The notes beneath the pieces are model-generated. The model did not search any database, had not been told where the DNA came from, and worked only from the letters and a program-made list of their open reading frames with translations. Shown here piece by piece: positions 1 through 10,928 of a stretch of 64,000 nt of DNA. Location of the stretch: NCBI GenBank assembly GCA_002335605.1, contig BEDY01000008.1, positions 496,001-560,000 on the forward strand, in the 5' to 3' direction. Position 1 is the first letter of the stretch. Each line of letters starts with the position of its first letter. The stretch is from Prillingera fragicola. Taxonomy: Eukaryota > Basidiomycota > Tremellomycetes > Trichosporonales > Trichosporonaceae. The position numbers and the translations under genes are program-made.

Positions 1-433
1 GACTACACGCACTGCATCGACTAGTATTCCACGGCGCCACGGCTGCGCAACTGCGCGCCACCATTGGCTTGACACGTGAACGCCAATGCCGCATGCATCA
101 GGCATCATGGCCGCCATTGTGACGGGTAGTGTAGTGTCACTTGCTGTGGCACTGAGGGTCATTCACGTCACAGTCAACAGCCCATAGCCCACATGCTTCG
201 TCAAGCTCACGCGGACAAAGCTACAGACGACTGCATCAGCGTTGAAGTCATGGAACTACTCGCTGAGAGTTATTGGGAGTCCCTGTTTCTCGTTAGAATC
301 AGCACATGTGTGTATTAGTGTTATGCACCACAACAAAAGATAATCCGAATGCTGTCCATGCGCAACTGCCTACTCGGGTACAATCTACAAGTCTCGGCCA
401 AACACACACACCACCCTAGTACTGTGTACACAT
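1..433. other. Intergenic, no gene seen
   Basis: No convincing coding frame or RNA gene. It should hold the 3' untranslated region of the aldolase gene that ends at 434 on the minus strand. Confidence 0.5.
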
Positions 434-1692
434 TCAAGCAGCCTTGGCGAGCGACTGCTCAATCTCGTAAAACTCGGCGACAATGGGGTCGGCCTCGAGC
501 TTGGCACCTGCCTCGTCCGAGAACTCGAGCAAGGGGCGACGGACGACACCCTTGGGGTAGCCGTTGTGCTTTGCGAGCCACCACTTGGTACCGGCGATAC
601 CGGTGCGGGCGAACGCGGCATCGGCACCGGCACAGAGGTCCTGGAGCTTGAGGGCGGCGTCAATGTCTGCGCGCGAGGGCTGGGCGTCGGTCGCAATCTT
701 GTGGGACAGAGCAAAGAGCTTGGCGATCGCGGCGGGGTAGACGTTGGCGAGGCCCATGATGGCGCCGTGGGCGCGGCCGCCGGCAATGGTGGGGAGGAGG
801 AAGTCGGCAAAGCCGCCAAGAGTGATAAAGTCGGGGGCCGAAGCACCCTTGCGAGGGTACTTGGCGAACGACTCGGTGGCGGTGCCAGCACCGATGCGCG
901 TGAGCTTGCCGACCGCGCCGCAGGTGAGCTTGACACCACAAATGTTGGGGTGCGAGCGCGCAATGTCGATGACAAGGTCAGAGTCCATGTCGATACCGCC
1001 GGCGGCGCCGGGGTAGTTGTAGATCATGACGGGGAGAGGGGAGCCCTCGGCGACGTCGAGGAAGAACTGCTTGAGCGCAGCGGTCGACATGGCGCCAGAG
1101 TAGTAGCCGGGAGGAATGACAATGGCAATGTCGGCGCCGGCCTGGGCGGCAGCCTTCGAGTGCTCAATGGTCTGGCGCGTAGAGTTGCCACCACTGGGTA
1201 GAGGTTAGCTACTGGTCTCGAAACAGTCTGTAATTTAGGCGCTGCGGTCCGGCGGCCCGCACTACTCCACACTGAACGAAGCTAGGAGCCCGCGCGTGGT
1301 ATAGTGATTCAAGCTCCCCGTTGCGTTCATTCTGCCCGCACACAAAAACACTCACGTTCCAGCAATGATGACAACGTCCGAGTGGCCGGCCTCGTCGAGC
1401 GCCGAACGTGCCTCGCGCACGAGGGTGACGCGCTCCTCAGCCGAGAGGTGGAATGCCTCGCCCATCGATCCGTTAACGACGGGCTGCATGCCGACCTTGG
1501 CAAGCGAGACAATGTGCTTCCTGAAGGTAGGGACGTCTAGCAGAGTCAGCAAAGCCGCTAGCAGAAAGCGTGGGAGACGCCCGCAAACTTACCAAGCTCC
1601 TCGTTGGCGTCAAAGAAGGCGGGGCTGGGTGCCCAGACGCCAGCCTTGAGGACGCGCTGCTGCGCGGCTCCGGATCCGTTGGTGACAGTCAT
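434..1692 (-). CDS. DapA/DHDPS-family aldolase (class I, TIM barrel)
   Basis: Three exons (1593-1692, 1356-1536, 434-1193) give 346 aa. This is the dihydrodipicolinate synthase / N-acetylneuraminate lyase superfamily, class I aldolases that use a Schiff-base lysine. Visible landmarks are the early GSMGE substrate loop, GTGGNST, then PPGYY, the catalytic tyrosine in MIYNYPG (about Y152) and the Schiff-base lysine in CGVKLTCG (about K182). The length fits the fungal family. Fungi make lysine through alpha-aminoadipate, so a true DapA role is unlikely. The known fungal roles are 2-keto-3-deoxy-L-galactonate aldolase (GaaC/LGA1 type) or 4-hydroxy-2-oxoglutarate aldolase; I cannot choose between them from sequence. 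The start is the only ATG that opens the frame ahead of the first GTAAGT donor. Family call is sure, substrate is inference. Confidence 0.88.
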
Positions 1693-2204
1693 GATGGGCT
1701 GGAAAGAAGGCGGTAGAGGTGGAAGGGGTGTAATACAGATGTGGGGAACTACGAGGGCAGTGTGCAGACGCTTATATTATGCTGGGGATGCAAAAGACGA
1801 GGGAACACGCAGAACGGCTGCCGACATCGCGGCCATGCTCGTCTGGCCCGGCATCGCGGCCCGGATGGGTTTGTTGGGTGAGAGTGTGCCCTGAATTGCT
1901 CCGCCGCTCCGGCCCGGACGCCGTTCGGCGCCGGAAATTGACCCCCTTTCTCCCCTCTTGCAGTCCTCGCTGGTCTGTGCATGTTGATCCGGGCCGCGTT
2001 GGGGAACGCCACGGGGTATATGCGTACGCGATGCTGTTAAATGTCATATCGGATATACCACGGAGGGTTGTGGCTCGGTACAGGACGGTCCAGGCCGGCA
2101 CCTTCCTCTCACTCGTCCTCGTGACTTGGGTTGGATGCCTATGCAATGTCATCTCTCTAGGTCCTACTGTATCAAATATCGGCTCCTGTGCACATTCTCT
2201 TCGC
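1693..2204. other. Intergenic: aldolase promoter and PRP46 3' region
   Basis: Sequence between two minus-strand genes. Apart from the TATA-like element near 1775 I see no gene; the open frames here lack family signals and overlap one another. Confidence 0.5.
1771..1780 (-). promoter_or_regulatory. TATA-like element upstream of the aldolase
   Basis: On the minus strand this reads ATAATATAAG, about 80 nt upstream of the aldolase ATG. Position and composition fit a TATA box, but the match rests on ten bases only. Confidence 0.35.
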
Positions 2205-3777
2205 CTAAGCCACCTCAGAATACACTTTAATAGTCTTGTCCGCTCCACCAGTAATGAGACGTGTGCCTGTTCGGTCGAAGGCAGAGCAGAACACACCCTG
2301 AGGAGTTAGTAACTGCCAGCTCTCCTCGTGTGATCAACTTACTGCTTCGGCATCCAGTGATCCTGGCTGGGGAATGTCTTTGAGATGCTGGAATGGCAGG
2401 CCGGTGGCATAGTCCCACATTGTCAATGTGCCGTTGTCGGCGCCCGAGAACATGACACCCTCCTCGTTGAGCGCGAGCGTGTTGATGATTGCCTCGTGAC
2501 CAGTGAAGTTGTTGACAAAGATGCCCTCGGGGCACTTCCACTTCTTAATGTTGTTCGTGCCCGAGCTTGCCGATGCAAAGCTGTATTCTTGGGGAGCAAT
2601 TGCAAGCGCACGGACCGACTTTTTGTGGTGCGTGAGCGTCGTCATGCTCTTGCCTGCTGCAAGGTCCCACAATCTGAGATGTTAGCTGCATTCCTCGTCG
2701 TTTGCAGGGCCAACTTACCGGACAGTGCTGTCCATACTACCCGAGATAATCTGGGGGTCCGAGGCCTGCGTCTTGACCGACGCGACTGTGCTCGTGTGGC
2801 CGGTGAGGGTGAAGATGTTGGCACGCGAACGCATGTCCCACACACGCACACTGGCGTCACGGCCACCCGTGACGAGAACGTCCAGGGTAGGGTGCACGTC
2901 GATAGTGTAGACACCGGAGAAGTGGCCGTGGTAGTGCCTGATGACCTTGTTGGTCTCGAGGTCCCAGCACTTGACCATCTTGTCCTCTCCGCAAGAAAAG
3001 AGGTATGGATGCCTCTCCGAGACGGCCAGACCACGGACAGTCGAAATGTGACCAGTGAGCGAGAGCTTGAGCTCTCCTGATGCCAAATCCCAGATCTTGA
3101 TGACTCGGTCTCCAGCTCCAGTTGCAAACCACTGATTTCCGGGATCGACAGTGAGAGCGCGAACCCAACCCATATGGCCAGAGATGACTCGTGACAACTT
3201 CCACTGCGGGTGATACACCGGCTTGACCTCGCGCGCCTCCTTTTTCTTCATGAGAGCCTGCGACAAACGCGACGAGGCCTGTCCTCCCTGTGCGGCGAAG
3301 CCCTCCTGGTGACGGAACTTGACCAACGAACGCGGCGCAACAACCTCGCTCGATGCCGAGGAAGACGAGCTCGCCGCCTCCGGTCCGCCAATAAGCTTGA
3401 CGCTCGGTCCAGCACCAGCAACAGTTGGTCCCGCCTGCGCAGCTTGCCTCTTGGGTCCTGCCGGACCCGCCTGCGACTGGAGCACTGGAGGCAGCACTTG
3501 CACGTCCCTGTACTCGGACGCCAGCTTAGATGCCAGCTTGATCTTGTTCCTGCGGCCTTGTTAGCTTCGGAGCGTGTGAATTCATGGCTCCGATGCCTTT
3601 CTGCATCCAGCCATGCCCATGGACTCACGCGCGGTCCAGTCCATCGTCAACATCAAAGTCACCAATCTGGTGGCCGTACACAACTCGTGTACGCTTTGTT
3701 CCGCGGCGCACAAGGTCGGCGAGCGGGGCAAGAGTGCCGGATGTTGATCCGGCAGCAGCGGCAACGTCGGTCGACAT
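2205..3777 (-). CDS. PRP46: Pre-mRNA-splicing factor Prp46 (PLRG1/PRL1), WD40
   Basis: Four exons (3629-3777, 2719-3549, 2343-2673, 2205-2297) encode 467 aa. PRP46/PLRG1 is a WD40 subunit of the Prp19-associated (NineTeen) complex and acts in the nucleus in spliceosome activation. The N-terminal third is low in order and ends with [17 protein letters not shown], the typical entry to the propeller. About seven WD repeats follow, with clear GH...WD units such as [30 protein letters not shown] and [15 protein letters not shown]. The order and spacing of the repeats match PLRG1 rather than a generic WD40. All splice junctions keep frame. It is head to head with a J-domain gene of the same pathway, 223 bp apart. 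The ATG at 3777 is the first in frame. Confidence 0.96.
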
Positions 3778-4000
3778 GGCGCGCAGTGTTTGATGCGGTT
3801 GATGGATTGGTAGAAGTGGAGGATTGCGTCAAGTTCATGGTTGAACATCGAAGTTGATGGTGGCAAGCGAGACACGGCACGTTATTTTTCCTACTGCTTT
3901 TTCCCTTTTTTATCCCATTCAGAGACGCCACCCGATTGAGTTGGACGAGTTCGCCACCTAACATCTTCAACACCTATACACATCTCGACAGCGGTCCATA
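3778..4000. promoter_or_regulatory. Shared divergent promoter PRP46 / J-protein
   Basis: Only 223 bp separate the two start codons. The plus-strand side has a pyrimidine-rich tract (about 3889-3915). There is a reversed CCAAT (ATTGG) near 3807. Both flanking genes are spliceosomal, so co-regulation is plausible but not shown. Confidence 0.55.
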
Positions 4001-5126
4001 ATGTCCAACATAGACGCCGTCCTCAACAAGACCGCATCAGACATTGCCAAGGAGGCAGAGGTAAGTCTAGGAGCCATCAAAGGACAGGGCTGACAACACA
4101 GGTTGAGCGTATTCTCAGGGCATTCAAGCTCAAGTAAGTATCTCGCGTGCCGCGTTGAACACCTGCTGACTCGCAGTCCGTATGAGATTCTCGATCTTCC
4201 TGCATTTGCAAGCGAGGCTGTGGTCAAAAAGCAGTACCGTAAGAAGTCTTTGCTGATTCACCCGGACAAGTTCAAGCATGAGAGGGGCCCAGAGGTGAGT
4301 GGAGTGAACCCAACGACAATAGGTGGCTGACATGTCTTCCCTCAGGCGTTTGACTTGCTTAAAAAGGTGGGCACATTCGTGGAGACTGTTGTGGAGCAGC
4401 GCTGACTTTTAGGCCGAGGGCCAGCTGTCCGAAGAGGGCACCCGTGCAGAGGTTGACTCCATTATGACCTACTCACGTACTTTGGTGCTGAAAGAGTACG
4501 TTTACCCGAAGTGTCGCGTCCTACAGAGGCTAACACTTGACAGAGCTCTTGGTTCTGGCTACCAAACCAATATCCCGGATGACGACCCACGAATTGTCGC
4601 TCTCAGCCCACCATTAGACCAGCAGATCCGCACCAAGGCGAAAGAGTTGTTCGTTGAGGATGAGCTTGGCAAGCGGCGGTGAGTTTATCTCCGACGAGTC
4701 CAAGATCAGTGCTGACTTAAACAGGCGAACCAAGCTTGCCCACGCCAACGAGGGTGAGGAGCGTGCACGTAAGGATGCCGAGGTCGAGGCGAGGAAGCGC
4801 AAGCATGAGGATGCCGCCAAATGGGAACGTGAGTATCATCATCAGTCCCTCCCAAACGTGACCCTGCGGGGCAAGTTCTTACCAGCCCAGCAGGTGGTAC
4901 ACCTCTTAGGTGCCGCGGGAGCTTCAGTCTATCACCACCCTTTCCAAACTTTATAACCCCAGAGAGAATCATCGCTAACCACACATGCTTCCCTTTTGTT
5001 TTCCGCTCACCTTGACACCAATCAGAGAACCGCGAAGCACGTGTCGGCAACTGGCGCGACTTCAACCACACAACGCATGTGAAAAAGGTCAAGAAGGCCA
5101 AGAAGAACATGCACGTGCTGGGCTAG
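4001..5126 (+). CDS. DNAJC8/Spf31-type J-domain splicing protein
   Basis: Eight exons (4001-4060, 4102-4133, 4177-4294, 4346-4366, 4413-4495, 4544-4678, 4725-4828, 5026-5126) give 217 aa. The J domain begins with NPYEILDLP and has the Hsp70-stimulating HPD motif at about residues 59-61 (LLIHPDKF). The rest is charged and helical, ending in a Lys-rich tail. Single J domain near the N-terminus, small size and the downstream charged helices fit DNAJC8 of animals and Spf31 of fission yeast, which co-purify with spliceosomes. Exon 4 is only 21 nt. The last intron (197 nt) is much longer than the others. The stop is TAG at 5124. Confidence is high for J-protein, good for the orthology. Confidence 0.93.
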
Positions 5127-5533
5127 CTGAGTATTCCCCTAGAGCGATCTTCTGATGATGAGCATGTATGTCTGTAACACCCACACGATCCGCTCGTGCG
5201 CGCGTGCAACGGCGGCTGCCATGTGCCTGAGATAACCCAGTGACAACCTCGCAGGTACCGTGTTATGGACGCACTGCAAGCGCCTTCATGTAAGGGAGAA
5301 CGCGAGTGACGTGGCGTTGGTGCGTGAGGGAGACTTGAACATGGCTCGTTCCAGCTGGCGGCCTCTGACAGATGTAGCGGCTTTGCGACTTGTCAACATG
5401 GTCTACATGGCTTACAGTGAGTGTACATGATGTTATTCTGCAGATATGGAATCAATCCCACGCCAATGTTGGTTCGTTCGGCCGCGTTGGCATTGGTCCT
5501 CCCCGTTGTCCCTCCCTGCTCTCCAACTACTAA
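5127..5533. other. Intergenic between convergent genes
   Basis: About 400 bp holding the two facing 3' ends. No open frame or RNA signature that I can support. Confidence 0.5.
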
Positions 5534-6297
5534 TCAGATCTGGAATGGCAGACCTTTACTAGACTGAACTTCCTCCTCCCGAACATGTGGCGCCGCGAGC
5601 TCCTGGAGTGTATAGAGAAACTCGTTGTCGACGTCACTGAGTGCCTTGCGTTCGTCACCTGCAGTGCGCTCGGCAGGGGGCTTGGGCTGTGTCTTTGGTG
5701 CGGGTGTTGGACGGATAGGCGCTTTGCCCTTGTCTTGTGGCACATCGGACTGCTCGAGGGTCTTGGTTGGGGTCTTGGTCTTGCTCCCCTTGGACTTGCT
5801 GGCCTTGGACTTGCTTGCCTTGGGGGTAGGGTTTGATGCGATCTTGACCTCTGCCTGAATCATGAGCACTCACCTTCCAGGCAAACTGACCCTCTTCTGC
5901 GCCGCAGCGCTTCCTTCCGCTTGCGTAACAGCCATTCCAGCCCTGGGAGCGGGTACGAGATAAAACTTGGAGCTAGTCGGCCCACGACACACAAAATCAA
6001 ACGTCGCGTCCGTCGCCTCGCTGCACACAACCCCGAGGGCTTCGCAGTGTTGACACGCCTGGCGCTCAAAGTGGCCTGGGGAGCTGCCGTATTGCAGGGC
6101 CGGGATGATGCAGTCTTGGTTTGCGCGCCAGCAGGCTTGACAGGGGCGCATTTCGGCGCTGGGGAGTGTGAGGTGGTATAGTGGTGCGTTGGTCAGTGTG
6201 GATAGGATGCTCACAAGAACTGAGAGGGAGGCTCCACTGGAGCTGGCAGGTTGGCACCGTAGGCGTTACAGCACGGCTTGGGCTCTGCTGCGACCAT
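5534..6297 (-). CDS. Small protein with Zn2Cys6-like cysteine cluster
   Basis: Model: exon 1 6215-6297, exon 2 from 6158, last segment ending at the stop at 5534. The first intron (6159-6214) is well supported, with GTGAGC, branch CTGAC and CAG. Exon 2 carries six cysteines spaced C-x2-C-x6-C-x18-C-x2-C-x6-C, the pattern of a fungal Zn2Cys6 binuclear cluster but with an 18-residue linker and without the usual basic residues, so DNA binding is doubtful. The C-terminal part is rich in Lys/Ser/Pro and ends in an acidic helix-like stretch (VDNEFLYTLQEL). An in-frame TGA at 5870-5872 lies between the two parts. An intron skipping it, possibly 5851-5954 from a GTACCC donor, restores the frame, but the donor is uncertain. 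No family recognised. Confidence 0.55.
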
Positions 6298-7585
6298 TGA
6301 GAGTAAAGGGAGTTGATCGGGGCAGAGGTGATTGTTAACAAGAAAATTGGAAACTTGAACCAAGCCGGAGTTGGCTGTGTGTGTGTTGGTGATCGCCGCT
6401 TGCAGCTTTGCCACGAGGAGGGCGCAGCTAGGGGTAAGAAGCAGCTGACAGAGCCACAGAGTCGACCAGAACTAGCTCATCACTCATACAACGTGTGACG
6501 CAGCCGACGAGGCCGACGAGGGAGTGAAGCGGACGGCAAGAATTATTTTAGTTTATTCTACGCCTTGAGCTTCCACGTGAGTACCCGCTCCGGTCCTAAC
6601 TGTCCTTGGCTTGCATTAACTTGCTCACTGGAGGTATGCTTATGTGCATGCACCGTTCCATACTTTGCAGCTTTGCATCTTTGCAGCACATGCAGCACAT
6701 GCAGGACGTGCAGCTCGTGCAGGATGTGCAGGACATGGCGTACATGGCGAGAGGAGTCCGATGTGGAGCCGAGGTTGGGGCTTGTGCAGATAGGGGCGCC
6801 GTGGTTTTGCCTCCCTGCCCAATGGCCAAAGCTGCAGTGGCCCTTTGAGCCCTGCGGCCTGCGGTCTGTGCACACTGGGGTTGGGTCCCATACGCGCCCT
6901 ACGTCCCGTCACCTCTGTGGCCTTCGATCAGGGTCAAGGGCGACAAGTAGTCACTGGAGTCATGTGCTGGAAGCCGGAAGACAACTGCTGCAGACTTCAC
7001 ACCGTCCTTCCTCTATTGTCACCTCATTCTCCTCCTCAGAGGCAAACGGGCAGCGTCTGTGAGTGCAGACAGGACCAAAGTGTTCATTGGGCTCAGTCGA
7101 CCTTTGGCTCTTGGGATCTTGGGCCCAGCCCTACCCAATGTTGGTGACGAGGCGGTCGTTGCCCAAGGGCCTGGTCAGCCCAGGACTGCCTCCACTTTGC
7201 CACCAAGCTTGTCAACACTTCCTAACTTTGCACAGTCACCACATGCACCACACCAATCTATCCCACACTTCTGTCCAGTGATACTGCGATACCACCCGTC
7301 TATTATCTCAAGGTCAGTTGCCCCTTCATTTTGCGCTCTGCAGCTGACTTTCTCGTCAGTGCCTTCTTCAGTTGCATTGGCAACACTCATTCTCGGCATG
7401 TCTAGCATTTCTGCTCGCCGCAACAGACACATTCAGGTCAACTGGTGTTGACGGCATTCTTCAACTTTCTGACTGTCTTGCCATGGTTAGAGACCACGCT
7501 ATTTCACATAGCACCGGAACCATCAACCAGCTCGTGTTCGTCACCATTTCTAGGCTCAAGACCGCACCTTGGACCATCCACCCTC
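6298..7585. other. Divergent intergenic region with a 9-bp minisatellite
   Basis: About 1.3 kb between divergent genes. It contains the tandem repeat at 6682-6744. Several overlapping frames run through the repeat on both strands but none has a supported start, splice pattern or family. Untranslated leader or upstream exons of the coiled-coil gene may lie in 7000-7585. Confidence 0.5.
6682..6744. repeat. 9-bp imperfect tandem repeat (7 units)
   Basis: Seven consecutive 9-nt units of the form TGCAGSACA: two identical TGCAGCACA, then TGCAGGACG, TGCAGCTCG, TGCAGGATG, TGCAGGACA and TGGCGTACA, with a partial unit after. The period is exactly nine throughout. Confidence 0.85.
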
Positions 7586-10490
7586 ATGACTTCCTCGCAT
7601 TCACCTCCACACCCACGCGCCGCCATATTTAGCATTGAAATTCTTAATCCTTCATCTTCTCGAGACCTCTCAGCAGCTTCAACGCAGCCCACCACTCAAA
7701 AGGATCACCGTCCCTCCTCTGCTCCACCACCTCACCCTCTGGCCTCCTGTCCAGCTGCTGAAACCTCACACCTGGGTCCTCCTACCCCCATATCCCAGGA
7801 GATTGCTAGTATCTACCCGCCTCCCACCGTCACTCAGCAACCTATGAGTCCGAGCCAGAGGATACACGAAAGGTTCGGTACCCAGCACCCTCCGCCCCCT
7901 CAGAGTCGACCCCTGCGCTCTCCATTGCAACCTCACCCTCCCCATGTGCAGGAAGACTTTGATTATCAGAACCGGCAAGAGGATGAAGAGTGTCAAAACC
8001 CTTCACATGTTTCATATCAGCAGGCCGCACTGCTTCACCATCAAGGTCAGACGAGACGAGAATTCGCACCCAAACACGACACACGCATACCACCTGATCG
8101 CCTACCGTTCAATGAGCCTCAATCTGAACGAAGGCCAACTACAACGGAGTCTCAGGTTGCCCAGGCTGCGGAGCAGTACTTGCCACAATTCATCAACGAA
8201 GTTCAGAGTCATTACCAGCACGGGAGTGCTTTGACCGACCAAGCTATTATTGCAGCAATTCACAACAAGAATGCCCTGGTCCTGTAAGCTCTGCCCGCCT
8301 TATGTCTGAAGCCACTGACGGGGAACTCGCAGTGATCAAGTGGCCAGAACCACTTGGGCTTTTGGCCAACGAGCGGCTGTTGCCGTAGTGGATGGCATGA
8401 CTCAGAAACTTGAGCGCGAGCTTCAAGAGTCCAGGGCGTGTTTGAGGCGGAGCCAACGTGAAAGCCTCGCGGAGCGGATGACCACAGCGGCGGAGCTCCA
8501 AGACCTTCGCGACGCGGAAAAGAGTGCGATCGACAAATACGCTCTCCTGCAAGATGAAATGACCAAGCTCAAGGACGACGGCGTGCAACTTACCACGGCT
8601 CTCATGAAGCTGCAGTCTCGGCTCGTTCAGCAGGAGCAACAACACCAAGCAAAGTTGAAAGAAGCAGTGGCTTTGAAACAAGCGGAGGTCATCGCAGCGC
8701 AGACTGTTATGGCTGAGGCTCAAGCTCAGCTCCAGGAGAATGTGACATCGTCGGGCACTCGTATCAAGCGCCTCGAAGAGGATCTCAAATTGACGCGTAC
8801 TCGCATCAATGAACTGGAGGAGGACCAGAGCAAGACCAGCAAAAAGACTCAGGCCGAAATAGTCAGGTTAAAAGAGGAGAATAAGACGCTCAAGGACCAG
8901 CGCACCGAAGCTAGCTTCAAAGTCATCGAACTCACTACCGAACGCGACCACAACGCCGTCAAAGTCAACGACCTCAAGTCTGAATATGGCAAAGCCATTG
9001 CTGCTGTCAAGAAGCTCGAGACCTCTCGCGACGAGGTAGCTTCCAAGATCAAGACCCTCGAGTTGGAGCGAGATGATGTTGTCCAAAAGCTCGATGCGGA
9101 GCGCAACATATCGGGTTCCGACCGACGCCAAGTCAAGGTTGCTACCGCCAGGGCTGAAGACGCAATTAAGAACGAGCACGACAGCCTGCATAAACGAGCA
9201 CAGGAGGGGGAGATGTCGAAAAGCGTGGCTGCAGAGAACCTGGGCCAGTCCCAGGCGGCCCCTCAAAAAGCTCAAGACAACAAAGCTTCTGTTCCCAATC
9301 CACTCAACCTGCCAAGAGACGCCGGGGACCCGATGAGCGACATCGTCTCGACCCACGAGCCCGAACTCGTGGATGCACCCTTGAGAGGTGCCGAACAGAA
9401 GATCTCCCTGCTGTCGGCCGAAAACAGCAAGCTCAATCAGAAAGTCAAAGAAATTTCAGCTTTGCAATCCCGGATCGCACGGCTCACTGACCGTATCACC
9501 ACTCTCGAGGAAGATCTGGAGGTCCAGACAGGCAAGGCCTCTCAACGTGCCCCGTCAGACGCAGCTACGAATCATCGGCTCCTTGACCAGCTTCATTTGG
9601 GACAAGGTTTTGATGAGGTGGTCGACTTCATTGTAGCTGAAGCTCGTGATGCCCGCTTGGGCAATATTCCGGCCCTGGACAGGTCCAACCCAACTACGAC
9701 GAGCCAGAAGTGCAAGGATCTTCTACGCCGGCTTCGCGCCCATCGCGGCGGCACACCTGAAGCAAAAGGCAACGGTAGGAACGGCACACCACAGAAGAAG
9801 TCCATGCCATCTCCCACTGAGAAGAAGTCTCTTGGTAAGCTTGAGCCCAACACTAATACCATCTAGAGGCGCCGTTGACACCCACAGCTGCCTCACAGCG
9901 CCAAGCCATGTCACAGGCGCCCGCAGCCGCCGTGTCACCTGCGGCCAAGACAAATCCCTCGCCTGTTGCTCAGCTGCCACACTTCGCCTCTCATTGCCCA
10001 CCACCGAAAACAGCCGCAGCGACTTCAACCTCTGCCACGCCCGTCGCCAGTCCACCAACGTCGCGACGCTCCGTATCCAGTGCCCGCTCAGGCAAACGTC
10101 AAGCTTCTCCTGTTGCGGATTCAGTTCTCCCTCCGTCTCAGCGTCCGCGTTTGAACTCACGCCCGGTGTTTACCAGCGCTGAGCGTGGCTGGCTGGTTAG
10201 CAATCTCCGCCAGATCTTTACACGAGAGGCTGGCACTGAAGAGCTCTTGTGCGGCTTTTGCCGAATGTGAGTCTGCAGCCTAGCCGCATTCACTAACTTG
10301 CAGTCTAACCAAAAAGGAAGGTTCTGCTGCTAGCGACGGAGTCGTTCCAGCGAGCTGGACGGACGAGCAGAAAGTCGAGCATGTGCAGGCACTACACTAC
10401 TCATCTGTCCTTCGTCGGATCAAGAAATACCGCCTCAGGCAACAAGGCCAATCGCAAGTTTCAGTTCCGTACCCCGTGGGGAAGCCCTAG
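7586..10490 (+). CDS. Large coiled-coil protein with C-terminal CCHH motif
   Basis: Four exons (7586-8283, 8333-9834, 9867-10266, 10304-10490) give 928 aa. The first 230 residues are Pro/Ser/His/Gln-rich and probably disordered. Residues about 255-560 and about 595-640 are long heptad-rich, Lys/Glu-rich helices, that is an extended coiled coil (for example LKLTRTRINELEEDQ). A Ser/Pro/Ala-rich stretch follows, then a conserved-looking tail with C-x2-C-x27-H-x4-H (CGFC...HVQALH), possibly a zinc finger. The frame is only continuous if introns of 32 nt (9835-9866) and 37 nt (10267-10303) are removed; both have good branch sites. The start is uncertain: 7586 is the first ATG of an open frame that reaches further upstream. 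I do not recognise the family. Confidence 0.7.
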
Positions 10491-10928
10491 ATTGATATGA
10501 GGATATTGCCCCCGGCGGACTGATTAAATGCCACCCACGTTCCATGTTCCACATGTCCCATCTACTGCCCAGTGTAAAGCACGTTCGCACGTTCTTGCGC
10601 TCCATCCAAACACCCGCCAATCTCAATGTACATTAGCGGGCTAGGCTTAAGCCGGAAATGTCCCGTCTTGGGCGTGGGGGCAGTTAATGCCAGACACGTC
10701 GAGCGTTACTTGCTGGCGCGCCAATGGGGACCAAGGGCTGCCCAAGAGTTGGACGACGCGACATGAGGCTGCGACTGATCATTAGCCACGCCTGCTGTTC
10801 GCTCACTTTCTTCTTTCTCTGACATCTACTTGCTAACTTTCAGCGAGTTTGTCACATCCGGCGCACCGTCTTTCAGATACAGCATTGCCCTCTGGCTCGC
10901 GTCCTTTGGCTCCATCCTCGACGACACC
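10491..10928. other. Intergenic / BTA1 leader
   Basis: A very good intron 3' end (TTGCTAACTTTCAG, ending about 10842) precedes an open frame that joins the BTA1 start. This suggests a 5' exon further upstream, either untranslated or coding for a few residues. No matching donor or ATG could be fixed. Confidence 0.45.

Noticed and set aside
1779..2309. 176-codon frame overlapping the PRP46 3' end
   Set aside because: Overlaps a rival minus frame and the real last exon of PRP46; no family signal.
5851..5869. A 19-nt intron (GTGAGT ... TTCAG) in the Zn2Cys6-like gene
   Set aside because: Too short for a spliceosomal intron, and joining the ends shifts the frame away from the Lys/Ser-rich segment.
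6565..7062. 165-codon frame through the 9-bp repeat
   Set aside because: Composition is that of translated repeat and random sequence; no supported start or splice sites.
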